Source of the DNA: Prorocentrum cordatum
Taxonomy: Eukaryota > Sar > Dinophyceae > Prorocentrales > Prorocentraceae
Assembly (NCBI GenBank): GCA_963575745.1
Contig: CAUYUJ010014274.1
Location: 35,001 to 99,000 of the forward strand
Direction: 5' to 3'
Length of the DNA: 64,000 nt
Positions 47,771 to 58,560 of the stretch are shown here, piece by piece. Positions within the stretch are counted from its first letter, which is position 1; each line of letters starts with the position of its first letter. The notes beneath the pieces are model-generated. The model saw only the letters and a program-made list of their open reading frames with translations. It searched no databases and had not been told where the DNA came from. Both the position numbers and the translations under genes were made by a program.

Positions 47771-48640
47771 GCCTCGCGCCCATCCTCCTCCGTCCTCCTG
47801 CTGCATCCTCCTGGAGCTCTCTTAGGGCCCTGCTGGGAACCCTGGTCGTGGCTTGCGTGGAGGCCATCGATCCAGAGGAGAGGGGGGTCCTATGTGTCCG
47901 TCCGCCTTCAGGAGCTTTCACGAATCGCGTCGTTGAGCCCTCATGGCGCCGTTCCGGGGAGGCTTGCGGCCCTCTGGGGCGCTCTTTTTGGCCGCTTTTG
48001 GGGCGTCTCGGTGCCGTCTTGGAGCTCTGGTGGGGCCCTCTTGGGGGCCCTGCCGAGCCTCTTGGGGCCATCTTGGAGGCCATTGGTCAGCGGGCGGGGG
48101 TCCTGCCATTTCCCCTTCTCCTTTCTGGGGAGCCCCTCAACTCAAAATCGCTCCTTGGTGCCATCCAGGCAGAGGCCTATCCCGGGCGGCCCCGACACTT
48201 GGTGGGGCGCCCAGCCCAGACCACGAGGGGGAAAAAAGGGGGGGGGCGTTTCAAAAGCGTCCGCGACGGCGGGTCGCTAAGGCCTGGTGAATCTGAAATC
48301 CGCCGACCCTGTCGGCCGTGCGCGAGAGGCTGTTTCGTTTGACTCGGCGTCGTCGTCGCCCTCGTCGTCCTTGTCGCCGTCGGCGTCGCCGCTCGCCCCT
48401 TTTCCCTGGGCCCTCCTCCTTGCGCGCGCCAGCCCAAGCGGAACAGCCTGAGCGAAATTGAGCAACGTCGCAGTGGAGTCGAAGGGAAGCCCCTGGGCGG
48501 GGGGCACGGGGCCCCCGGTCAGCATACCATTCCCCCCCGAGGGGTCCCGGGGCCCAAGAGGTCTCCCACAGGCCCTCACGAGGCCATCAGGCGCCCCCAA
48601 GGATCCGCCAGGAAGCCCCAGGAGGCTTTTAAAAGGGCTC
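47771..48640. other. GC-rich spacer with TTGGGGCC and GTC patches
   Basis: 47990-48075 is CTTGGGGCCATC text (minus orientation of the dispersed repeat). 48335-48395 is a GTCGTCGCC triplet patch. 48540-48640 is CCCAAGAGG text (plus orientation). No gene supported; overlapping ORFs of 100-250 codons on both strands are composition effects. Confidence 0.45.
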
Positions 48641-48797
48641 CGCAGACACCAGAGCTTCGTGGAGAATCCTTCTGGGGCACACCTCGGGGGCCTCGTCTAG
48701 CCTTCTGGGCACTCTTGGAAGCGTCTGATCTTGACCTTCACGGATGCCTCTTCCATCGTGGGGCTCGTCGTCCAGGGTCGTCGGCACCGGCCGTAAG

Positions 48798-48851
48798 GCC
48801 CCGAGGTCCCGAACCGTTCTAAACGCCCCGAGGTCCCGAACCGTTCTGAAC
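48798..48851. repeat. 27-bp direct duplication
   Basis: GCCCCGAGGTCCCGAACCGT-type unit twice in tandem with one base changed at the end. Confidence 0.8.
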
Positions 48852-49612
48852 ATTGCGTACGACAGTTCGGCCCGAACACATCAGCTGCCTGCGGAAAGTC
48901 CCGCCGTCGCGCCGTCTTGGAGGCATACAGGGGCCCAGGGAATGTTTCATGACTCATGTCTAAGCATATCTTGGGCCAGGGGCATGTTAAGAGCCATCGG
49001 GTCTGAATCATATGTTCCAGCTGCCTGCGGTAAGACCCGACACCGCGCCAGCCCAGCCGTCTGCGAGGCGAGGCAGCTGTTCGAGTGACAACGACGACGA
49101 ATACGACAATGATTGTGATGAGGAGGAGGAGGAGGAGGAGGAAGGGGAGGAGGAAGAGGAAAGCTGCCACATGTGATCCGTCTGCTATCCACTTCTTGAG
49201 GAGCTCGGGTGGAGCTCATTTGGGCCGTCTTCGGACTGTCTTTGGCTCCTGTGGGGCAATCGTGTGGGCCCTTGGAGATGTCTGGGGTCGTCTTGGGGCA
49301 CAACACGTAGACACGATGGTGGGGCCGATGGCGTACCCAATGTTGCGACCGATTGCACATACATGCGCAGCATCTCGCACCACATATCGTACACCTGTTC
49401 GCGTACGCATCGAATGCAGTAACTCACTGTTTAGGGGTCCCCGTTGGCTGGAATGCAAGAGATACATGGAAGAACTCTGTGAATGTGGGATATGCGACGT
49501 CGCGGCCGTCGTCGAAGCCGTCGCCGTCGCTCATGGAATTGCGAGCGAACGCGTGGATGCTGAGGGACCTAATTTGAACACATAGCGACCAACGGGCACA
49601 CGAGAGCCTGTG
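48852..49612. other. Spacer with GGA microsatellite
   Basis: CAGCTGCCTGCGGNAAG occurs twice (48887 and 49018) as part of a loose ~130-bp repeat. 49119-49162 is (GGA)n. The remainder is single-copy with no gene recognised. Confidence 0.45.
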
Positions 49613-49674
49613 TTTCGATGGGCTCGCTCGTCTGTCCAGTGAGAACACGCGGACAGGTGGGCGAGCCCATCGAA
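49613..49674. other. 25-bp imperfect hairpin
   Basis: TTTCGATGGGCTCGCTCGTC then TGTCC (49613-49637) is inverted at 49651-49674 with 2-3 mismatches and a 13-base loop (AGTGAGAACACGC). A compact stem-loop that could act in DNA or RNA. Confidence 0.7.
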
Positions 49675-51490
49675 TTACACGCAAGAGCCTCGAATTACAA
49701 GCATCATGACCCATAGAAGGATGAGCGACATCGACGTCGGTTCCGCGACGTCAAAGTCGGCCGAGCGTCGTCGACGTTCGTCGGCGGCGTTGGCGTCGGC
49801 AGCGGCGCTTGCGGATCCTGCCACTGGTGCGTGTGGAGCAGGAGGAAGGGCGATGATGATGGCGGGGATGACGACGAAGATGCTGATTATGGCGATGAGA
49901 AATAATGATGACGACGACGATGCGGACACGCGGGGAGCGGGAAGGAGGAAAGGGATGAGAAAGGAAGTATGGAAAGATACCGGGGGGGGGGCAACTAATC
50001 CAGAACGAGGACCCAACATCACGGGATAACAGAGAAACAGCATAGGTTCACAACATCGGCTAATATGATCCAACTCCACGACCGTGACTAGCGTGTCCAA
50101 GCTTTTTGGCTCACCGTTTGGCCACATCAACACTTTCAAAAAGCAGGGGGGCGGGGGTGGTTCACCGCAGGCATGTCCACTCACACAACAAAAAACTGGG
50201 TCGAACAAAGACAGTGAGTGGCAAGTTGTGATCCTCGCCAGCGTCCCTCACGCCTACGGGAACAAAACAAGACGCAAGCCGCAAGCAAGTCCTGACCGAG
50301 CATGACCTCGACGTTGTCGAGGACGCCGCTTGACCCACCGTCCTGCGGTACGGAAGCGTTGACGTATACGACGACTGCGAGGACGACGACCACAATAAGG
50401 ACGCACACGACGTTGACCCTTTCACGGCAACGACGACGACTGGTCGCTGACACCTGCCGTCCGAATTCATACGAACATCCGAAGACGACCACCTTAACGT
50501 CCAACCTCTGCCTGGCGGGACTCTCCGTCACCTGAGAATCTCCGAACCCGTCCACAGGGAACGACGGCGATACTGCTGGCGAGTGTGACGCCGTCACGCC
50601 CCCTTTCAACAAAAGCGGGGCCCCCGTATCTCTCCTGTCGTGCCCTCTGACCAAAAATCCCGAGGCGATGCCCGTCACGGCGGCGAGGGTCACCCGGAGG
50701 TCCACGATGGGCCAGTATTCGGACCCTGCTGCCCCCAAACATCGGGCGTCGTGCTATCGTCAGAAGGTGTGGCTCCCCAGATACCTGAACCTGCTTCCAA
50801 GGACCAGCTTCTCACCCCAATCGATGATTGACGGTCTCGGGGCCTGGCCCTTGCCCCTGGAGACCTCCAAGACGGCAGGCAAATCGTCCGTCGCCGCGCG
50901 ACTCTGGGGCAAGCCCTCCTGACGCCGAGGGCTCGCGCGCACCAATCGCGAGGGCTCGAGGAAAACCAAGGAGAGAAACGGAAGTGCACGGGAGTGTTGC
51001 GATCCACTGCTGGAAGAACAGGGGGTGGCAAAGGGGCGCATCCGGGCGCCGAAGGCGGACAAAACTTGTGCCAGGGTACGCGCCCAGCGGCCGAGCCGAA
51101 GGTAGCTGCACGCAGAGGAAACTCACTCCGCCCCCTGCCCCTTCCAAGTCCCGACTTTCGCCTGGCCCGAACTCGTGGGCGTCCCCTGCATGAGCGGACA
51201 AAGTGAATTCGAAATGACAGGATGTCCGCACTTCAGCGACGAGCAACCCACGCGCGACCCCCGCTTGGGGAAGGCCACCGGCCCACACCAGGACCAGCAG
51301 AAGGACGAAGGAGACATGGGCACCATCCTCTCGGCCAGGAGAGAAGGAGTGCACTCACCAAGAGAAGGGACGGACGGCCCCAAGTGCCGGGGACGCAGCG
51401 AGGAGCATTGAACGTGGAAAACATCCCCATCAATGACACGCAGTGCCAGGACCGACACGCGCACAATCTGCTGTATGCGTGCACAGTCCA
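49675..51490. other. Spacer; no gene supported
   Basis: Holds a GAC/GTC-type patch (49730-49800), a GATGAT-rich patch (49845-49925) and moderately GC-rich single-copy DNA. A minus-strand open frame at 50181-50738 includes a hydrophobic segment, but it has no ATG start and no family resemblance. 49808-49832 shares GCGGATCCTGCCACTGGTG with the 90-bp array (2147), a 19-bp match that may be chance. Confidence 0.4.
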
Positions 51491-51497
51491 GGGGGGA

Positions 51498-51562
51498 AAA
51501 GGAGGAGGAGGAGGAGGAGGAGGAGGAGGAGGGAGGAGGGAGGAGGAGGAAGGGGGAGGCGA
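51498..51562. repeat. (GGA)n microsatellite
   Basis: GGAGGAGGA run with GGGAGG interruptions. One strand is all purine. Confidence 0.92.
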
Positions 51563-51656
51563 AGAAAGATTTGTTTGCCTGCGCGGCACCACGCATTCCC
51601 TTACTCCAAATCTGGTGAGCGAGCCCACCGAGGGGCTTGAAAGCAAAACAGGCAAC

Positions 51657-51775
51657 GGGGTGGCTCACCCGCTGGATGACCGACGGCCAAGAGCACAGGC
51701 GGCGCGAATCCGTGCCGACAACAAGGGGTGGCTCATCCGCTGGCTGACCGACGGCCAACGCGCGGGCGGCGCGAC
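51657..51775. repeat. 69-bp tandem duplication
   Basis: GGGGTGGCTCACCCGCTGGA at 51657 repeats as GGGGTGGCTCATCCGCTGGC at 51726, each followed by TGACCGACGGCCAA and GGCGGCGCGA. Confidence 0.8.
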
Positions 51776-53103
51776 GCCGCGCCCAAGAAGACAATCCAAG
51801 CGAACCCCAAAACGGAAGCCCCTAGTCGACCCCAACCCTGAATCAGCCGCAGCCGCAGCCGAGGCAGAAGCGCGAGTGCGACTGTCGCCCGCCGCCTCCA
51901 CGCATCGCAGCGTTTTGGACACAAGGCTCGGCTGGCGAGCGCCGGGCTCCTCCTGCTCCGATGGGGGAAAGGCGAGACTCCGGGGGGAGCGGAATCCTCA
52001 AACCTCGCAACTGACTTCCGCCCGTGCAACATTTGCACGAAGCACACACACAAACGGCCGCCGCTGGCAACAAGGAAAAACATCTTGCGCCCCAGCGCAG
52101 CGGCTGCAAGAGTATCGAAGCCACGAATCCCGACGCCAACTCCACCGCGGCGAATGTTCCTGGGAAGTTTCACGGTCGACCTGTGCCCACGGAAACACGA
52201 CGAACACTGCCAACAACGCCCGGTCCAAGACCGGGCATGCCCCAATCAGTGTTTTTGTTTTCGGGCGCCACAAATGGTGACTGAGTGTTCACACGCTGCG
52301 TGTCTGGCCCCACCCCAAGTCGAGGCCACAGAAGCTTAAGCTCAGCCGCCAACATCGCGACAGTCCGGGCAAAACTCAACAAACGAACTGAATGTTCCCC
52401 CCGTTCTTGGCTAGGCGCGGGTGAATTAACACGGCAGTTTTACCAAACGCAATTACATCCACGAAAACAGGCACCCCTCACATCTCCGGGCCCCATCAAC
52501 AGACTTGTGCGCATTCACCTTTTGTGCCGGGCACCTCTTCATGGTAGGCAAACAAGCCTGGGCCACGCCAGCGTGCGCCCTCTTGTGTGGACACTGTTCT
52601 GCCCACAGCAAAATACGAGAACAAACGCATGCCTGACAATCGAAACACAAGTCGCATGGATCTGTGGACCACTGTGAACCAATCAAATAACCATGAAACT
52701 CCGCCGCCTGAGGCGTGTGCCGACTGGGGGCCCGCACAAACCCCCGAACACGAACGGCGTCGAAACGCTTAGAACGGTTCCGCAATGAGAAGGCCCAACC
52801 GGCACGGTTCAACTCTCTTCACCACCCTTCCGGAACCAAGCCCGTCGTGGAACGCGTCCCCGAAGAACGAATTTTCCAGTAGCCGACTCAGAAGATTCCG
52901 GACCCCATTCGATCACAATACCGCTCGATTTGGTCGGCTTAAGACAGTTCATCAAGAAATTGGGGAAACGTCGCCCGCCCAATTCAAGCCCCCCTTCAAT
53001 GCGTCGGCACGCTCATGAGACGCCGCTTGGCAAAGCCAGGGACGATGCTTCATGGCGCAGCCTAAGTCCTAAGTCGGCGGGTCTCTGCCCGGCAAACAAG
53101 TAC
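51776..53103. other. GC-rich spacer, nothing recognised
   Basis: Open frames exist on both strands. None carries motifs, and no repeats stand out. Host exons cannot be excluded. Confidence 0.35.
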
Positions 53104-53481
53104 GCAAAATTCGCCGGCCCAACGGGCCAGAGGCGTGCTAAGATCTCCGGTAACTGCTTAACAATATTATATTTCGCGCGCGCGGGGCGGCCCCCCGGGG
53201 GTCTCTGGGCGAAAAGTACACCAGCAGGGTCCCGGCAGACTCGGGTCAGAGATGGTTTTCGGGGCAATTTTTCGACACCCCTCACGAGGACCGCGGCCTC
53301 CGATGGGGGGGGCCGCAATTGACGACCCCCCCTCCCGCCCCGAGAAGCCCCCAGGAGCCCGCCAAAGAGGCCCTGGGGCCCCCAAGACGCCGCCAAGGAG
53401 CCCCAAGAGACCCCCAAGAGGTCCCCAAGAGGCCCTAAAGAAGGCTCCAGGGCCGGCGGAATGAGCGAATCGATTAAATAA
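53104..53481. mobile_element. Non-autonomous element, family T5, copy 2 (378 bp)
   Basis: Left ~120 bp (AAAATTCGCCGGCCCAACGG to GGGTCCCGG) match 15511-15640 with few changes. The right end (GGGCCGGCGGAATGAGCGAA to GATTAAATAA) matches 16315-16345. The internal CCCAAGAGG core is only ~120 bp against ~650 bp in copy 1, so the core length varies by repeat number. Confidence 0.72.
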
Positions 53482-53633
53482 TATGTCTCTCCACCGGGAA
53501 CGGCGCGCGAGATCCTCGCCGCATGGTCTGCGCGAACTCAGTCCCCTCAATCTGCGCGCGCGCGAACTCCTCGTGCCAATGCACATTCCTCAGAGCCCTT
53601 GCAACCCCTCCTGGGGCCCTCCCCGCGGCCTGC

Positions 53634-53682
53634 TCATTCCGCCGGCCTGGGGGCCGCAGCTGCGGAATGAGCGCTCTTTGGC
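53634..53682. other. Palindrome related to the T5 right end
   Basis: GCTCATTCCGC and GCGGAATGAGC are exact 11-bp inverses with a short GC-rich loop. The arm GCGGAATGAGCG is the same as the end of element T5, ~150 bp downstream of copy 2, so it is probably a second terminal fragment. Confidence 0.55.
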
Positions 53683-54278
53683 CATCATTTTCGCTTCAGA
53701 ACACACCCCGTTGGAAATGTTCGTCTTCAAGGTGCCGCCGGCCTCTCTCAGAGGCCTCTCCGGGAGCCCACTGACTCGGCTTTGGAAGCCTCCAGACGCT
53801 CTCCTGGGGCGATCTTGGCCGTCCTCCAAGCCATTTTGGCCCAGCCTGGCAGCCCGCCCACCTCTCCTCGGCCCACTTCGACTACAAAAAACAACACGCA
53901 AAAAGAAACCGCGTAAAACGCATATGAGCATGTCCATTCTGGCCTTGTCGATCCTCTATTCTTGCCTTGTTTCGAACTCACGTGCGTCTTCGCGGGCTCT
54001 TGGAAGCACGTTGGAATCAGCGGGCGCTCTCTGCGGCTGTCCCCCGCGCCTCCCGACCCCGGCCTGGGCCGTCTGGCAGCATGTTTGGGGCTTTCCTGGG
54101 CCGTCCTGGGCGCGCCCAGGGGGTCCCTGGAGTCCCTTTTGAGGCCCCCGAGCTAACTCGGATCTCGTTTGTACGCCTCTCCGCGTGCCTCTTCCTTTCG
54201 TCCACACTTTTGCGCGCCCTGAGGCGTCCTTCTCAAATCATGCTCGAACTTTCTTAAAGTTTTCTGGCGCATTTGCTC
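53683..54278. other. Spacer, nothing recognised
   Basis: Mixed CT-rich text with a few TTGGGGCC motifs. No gene. Confidence 0.4.
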
Positions 54279-54460
54279 TCTTGGGGCTTTCTGAGAGCCT
54301 TCAAGACCCTACTGTTGTATTTTTTCAAGCCCTCTGAGACCTCATTGTCCAATCTGGCGTCTTTTTTGTACTTTTCCGGCTCTCTTGGGGCATTCTGAGA
54401 GTCTTTAAGACCCCGCTTTTGTGTCTTTCCAAGCCCTCCGAGACCTCACTGTCCAAGAAT
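54279..54460. repeat. 104-bp tandem repeat (two units)
   Basis: TCTCTTGGGGCTTTCTGAGA (54279) and TCTCTTGGGGCATTCTGAGA (54381) start two units, each ending in CAAGCCCTCYGAGACCTCAY then TGTCCAA. A shortened third unit may follow, as CCAAGAATRCCGGG occurs at 54453 and 54529. Confidence 0.8.
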
Positions 54461-57261
54461 ACCGGGGGGGGGGGGGGGGGGCCTCCCCTGCAATCGCACC
54501 GCCCCGGGCCTTCCGGCACCCTCTCGTCCAAGAATGCCGGGCCGGAGCCTCGCGCCCTTCCGCCCTCGCATCACACAGTCTGGCGCGCGCGCGCCCCCAA
54601 CAGACAGCAGCCGGAGGCGCGGCCGAGAGGAGGTGCACGCCCACGGCGCGAAGAGATTGCTGACAAAGCCCAGCCAAAGCTGAGTGAACACCCCCGCTGT
54701 ATCCCGATTTGCCCCCCGCGCAACCTCCGCGCTCCGAGAAAAAATGGGGCGGCGGCGTCTGCCCACTCAGGGGCGTTCAATAAGTAATCTGTCTGGGAAA
54801 GAATGAATCGACAATTCCGAAACCTTTTGCGCAAACCCCGCCAATTCAAATTAAACGTAAACCCCACCCCCACTCCACCCCATAATCACTGCACACATCG
54901 AAAACGATTTACTGAAACACACACCGCTTCGTCCCCAAACCCCGCGGAACACGGGCAACGGAACCGCAAACCGATGCAGGCGGTGATGCGAGATCCATAC
55001 TTCCTCGGCCCAGCGGGCGACGGGGGCAGACGCGGCGAGCCAACGCGGCTCGTCGCGGGCAAAGAGGAAGCACGTCGCAAACTTGTTTGCGGCAGAACGC
55101 TGCAAAACCGAAGCAGCGCGCCGCATAAATATAACAAGTTCGCGACGCGTGACCCCGTGGACGTCGGCCCCGGGTGGATTCCAACGCGGGTCTGTAACGA
55201 TAAAGAGGGTCATGCGTCAAATGTTGAAACACAGGTTGTGTCTGTCTGTGCATATGCGGCCTGGCTCAACGGGGCGGCATCAACGCGACGCCAAGGATCG
55301 TCGTGGACTCGAGCACTTGGCCTAAACGCACGCCGCGCACGACTACCCACAAAATGAAACTCTGCAACCGATGATTATGTTTTTGGAGAGTGCACGGACA
55401 CGCAGAACACTGATCAGCTGAACGTTCGCTGGCGCCCGCCGCACCCACATGCCCCATCCCCGGGCTCTTCCCGATATCCCATCGCGTTCGTCCTCCGCCC
55501 CATGCCCCTCCGATTCCCCCCCGTCCTCATCATGGCCTTCGTCCTCATTCTCGACTCTCCAGTCTGCCAACTCATGCCAGACGCATTCCCCCGGGATTCT
55601 TTAAGATACAGCGCAGATCATGCCCCCTCTTTCTACCCCCCATTCTCCTCGTTCTCCCGATGCTGACGCTGGGCCCATTTCCTCCTCTCTCGTCCTGTCG
55701 CCATCATTCCCCGGCCCTTTCGCCGCCCCTATTTTCGAGCCCCTCCCCCCCCATGGTCCCGCACCCCCGCCCCCCCCGCACATTTGCCCTCCCTCGCCGC
55801 GGCCCTTTCGCGAATCAGCCGGGAGATCCGCGGGAACTTCCCCCGGCGACCAGTCCAGCGAGCGGCGCGCAACATGTGCAGCTTGACGCGCGAACAGCGC
55901 GTTTCGACCGCGCACAAAGCCCCCCGTGGACCCGCCGAAAAAGAAACGCCAATGTCCCCGCCCAATCCACGCCGCCCTCGAGGGGCGTACTCACAATACA
56001 CAGATGGGAAAATATCCGGGCACGCAGATCACGCCGTGATCTTCGAAAACAGTACACCCGCCCAAGCAACTGCACACTTGGAGACGCCAGTTGCGCACGC
56101 AGATCACACCTTGACCTGCGCATTCCGAAAAGACAGACGCTCGCCAGCTCGAAGGCGCCCCGACCATGCCAATCCAGAACCGAGGTCGATGCCCACAGCA
56201 ACGGGCGGGGTGCCAATGACCGCGCCCATGGCCCAGGGCGGCCCCGATGGGGGCTGTAACTATACGCTTCGCTGACCAAGGGCAGCCGCGATAAAATGCG
56301 GCGCCGCGGCGGCCCCCGACGGCCCCAAGACGCCCCAAGAGGGCCCCGAATGAGGCCCCGCAACAGTCCGATAGCACGAGAAACGTCACATATCACGACC
56401 CTCTTAACAGTCGCAGCTACACGCGTCGCCACGCAGATCGCCGCGGCCACCCGCATTTACATGTTAGCGATGCGATTGTGCTTGGCGGCCGTTGCCGCCA
56501 GCGCTTGGAGCGCGCCCCCAACGCTTGCGTTGGCGATCCCCTCTGTTCGAAGGCGCCGTTGCGCTCGGATATCGAAAGGGCGGCGCATCGCTGGCGCGGG
56601 CGCGCGGCGCCAGGGACTTCGTCCCCCTTCTTCGCGCAAGGAAGAAGGACGAGGTAAGCCGGCGGACGGTGGGGCAGGGAGGCAAAGAGGAGCGCGGGCA
56701 AATTGGGGAAGTTGAAAAGGGCGCCGCCTCGCCCGAGCCGCGGGCGCTTTCGACGCCATCCAGGAAGGTATGGGGCGATGGGGGTAGGCGACGACGGGGA
56801 GCAACGTGTCCTCGGTCCGCATATGGCCGCGCGCCTGCAATTGGGGCGCGCGCTTGCTTCGCGGCAGTTTAAGCATGGCCCATGCTGAATTCACAGAATG
56901 CCCCCCCGCCGGTGTAAACGCTCTGCCCTTTGTACCCCCTCCTATAAAACTGCCTCGCAATAGAGGGCCAATGGATTCCACGGCCCTGGGCAGGTTGCCG
57001 GCCATGGCGCCCGACGGGAAACAACTTTCCAAATGATTCCCCACCGATGGTCGGGCGCAGTCCAGCCAGTCCCCCGCGCCACTAGCCCTGGCCTTGCTCG
57101 GGCGACCTTTCAATCGGCGAGACCTGCCAGCGGCGACGCCCACGCCTAGATTGGCGGCCGAAGAAACGAAGGACCCAGCAGGGCGTCCAACGCGCGCCCC
57201 GAATCGCTTACCCAGCAAGCGCGATGGAAAAATCAGAAAGAGCGTGTTCTACCGCTGCTGG
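54461..57261. other. GC-rich spacer with G18 run; no gene supported
   Basis: Starts with a G-run (54465-54482). Repeat of GCACGCAGATCACNCC (56019, 56097) and a few short GC palindromes. Many overlapping open frames on both strands reflect high GC. No motif, signal or family resemblance was seen. Confidence 0.4.
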
Positions 57262-57488
57262 CGGAAAACCGGGGGGGGTCACTACCGGTTCGAACCCCTC
57301 CCCCCTCCCCCCCCCCTCCGGAAAACGGGGGGGGGGTCACTACCGGTTCGAACCCCCCCCCCCCCCCCCTGCTCATCATGAAAAGGGGGGGGGGTCACTA
57401 CCGGTTCGAACCCCTCCCCCCCCCCCCCCCTCCGGATCCGGAAAACCGGGGGGGGGTCACTACCGGTTCACCCCCCCCCCCCCCCCCT
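57262..57488. repeat. G/C-tract array, left arm (four ~58-bp units)
   Basis: Each unit is GGAAAACC, then 7-9 G, then TCACTACCGGTTCGAACC, then a C tract of 8-20, then TCC. Units begin near 57262, 57320, 57380 and 57440. The motif GGTTCGAACC is a 10-bp palindrome and also matches the tRNA T-loop/B-box consensus. Confidence 0.88.
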
Positions 57489-58208
57489 CGAAAACCGAGT
57501 GGGGGTGCGGACAGTGGTGGGGACGGTGTTGGTGGGGACAGTGGTGAGGGGACAGCGGGACAGTGGTGGGGACAGTGGGGGGACAGTGGGACAGCGGTGG
57601 GGAGGGTAGTGGTGGGGACAGTGGTGGGGACAATGGTGGGGACAGTGGGACAGTGGGACAGTGGTGGGGACGGTAGTGGTGGGGACAGTGGTGGGGACAA
57701 TGGTGGGAACAGGGGGGGACAGTGGACAGTGGTGGTGACGGTGGTGGTGGGGACAGTGGTGTGGGGACAATGGGAATGAGGTGGAAACAGTGGGACAGTG
57801 GAGGGTACAATGGTGGTGGGGACAGTGGTGAAGGCGGTGGCGAGGACGGCGGTGGGACAATGGGACGGAGGTACAGTGGGGACAGTGGTGGGGACAGTGG
57901 GGACAGTGGTGGGAACAGTGGGACAGCTCAGTGGGACAGCGGAGGAGTCAGTGGGACAGTGGGGACAGTGGGGATAGTCGGGCAGTGGTTGGGGCCGTGG
58001 AGACAGTGGGGAGAGTGGAACCGTGGTGGGAACAGTTCTGGGGACAGCGGGGACAGTGCGACAGTGGTGGGGCCACTGGTGGGGACAGTAGGGGCGGTGG
58101 TGGAACCAGTGGGGACAGCGGTGGTGAGGACAGTGGTGCTGGGAACACCAGTGGGGGATGTGATGCGGACGGTGGTGGGGACCGGGAGTCGTTTGCTGGC
58201 GGTGAGTA
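57489..58208. repeat. GGGACAGTGGT minisatellite, ~720 bp
   Basis: Tandem GTGGGGACA/GTGGGACA units of 9-12 bp. Over 60% G on the plus strand and almost no C. Right-hand units are more varied than left-hand ones. Confidence 0.93.
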
Positions 58209-58296
<88 letters not shown>

Positions 58297-58444
58297 CGAA
58301 CCGGTAGTGACCCCCCCCCCGGTTTTCCGGATCCGGAGGGGGGGGGGGGGGAGGGGTTCGAAACGGTAGTGACCCCCCCCCCCGGTTTTCGAGGGGGAGG
58401 GGGGGGGGGGGGGGGGAGGGGGTAGGGGGGGGAGGGGGGTTTTG

Positions 58445-58480
<36 letters not shown>

Positions 58481-58560
58481 GGGGTTCCAGCAGGGGGGAG
58501 GGGTGATTTTCGGAAGGGGGGGGGGGGGGGGGGGGGGGGGACCCCCGGGTTCCGGAGGAA
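58209..58560. repeat. G86 run and right arm of the G/C-tract array (inverted)
   Basis: 58209-58294 is 86 consecutive G. It is followed by GGTTCGAACCGGTAGTGA, a C tract and GGTTTTCCGGATCCGG, the reverse complement of the left-arm unit, and a second inverted unit (58352-58396). Further G runs follow (58446-58479, 58518-58540). Long homopolymers of this kind are also a common site of assembly error. Confidence 0.85.

Noticed and set aside
49808-49832. Stray unit of the 90-bp array
   Set aside because: A 19-bp identity (GCGGATCCTGCCACTGGTG) but the flanks do not align. Too short to call.
50100-50125. Relict spliced-leader sequence (TTTTTGGCTCA)
   Set aside because: Only ~10 bases match the dinoflagellate spliced leader, which is within chance for 64 kb.
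50181-50738. 185-codon minus-strand ORF with a hydrophobic segment, as a membrane protein
   Set aside because: No ATG start in the frame, no signal-like layout, no family resemblance and equally open opposite frames.
57280-57475. tRNA genes at the GGTTCGAACC motifs
   Set aside because: No acceptor, D or anticodon stems and no A box at the required spacing.
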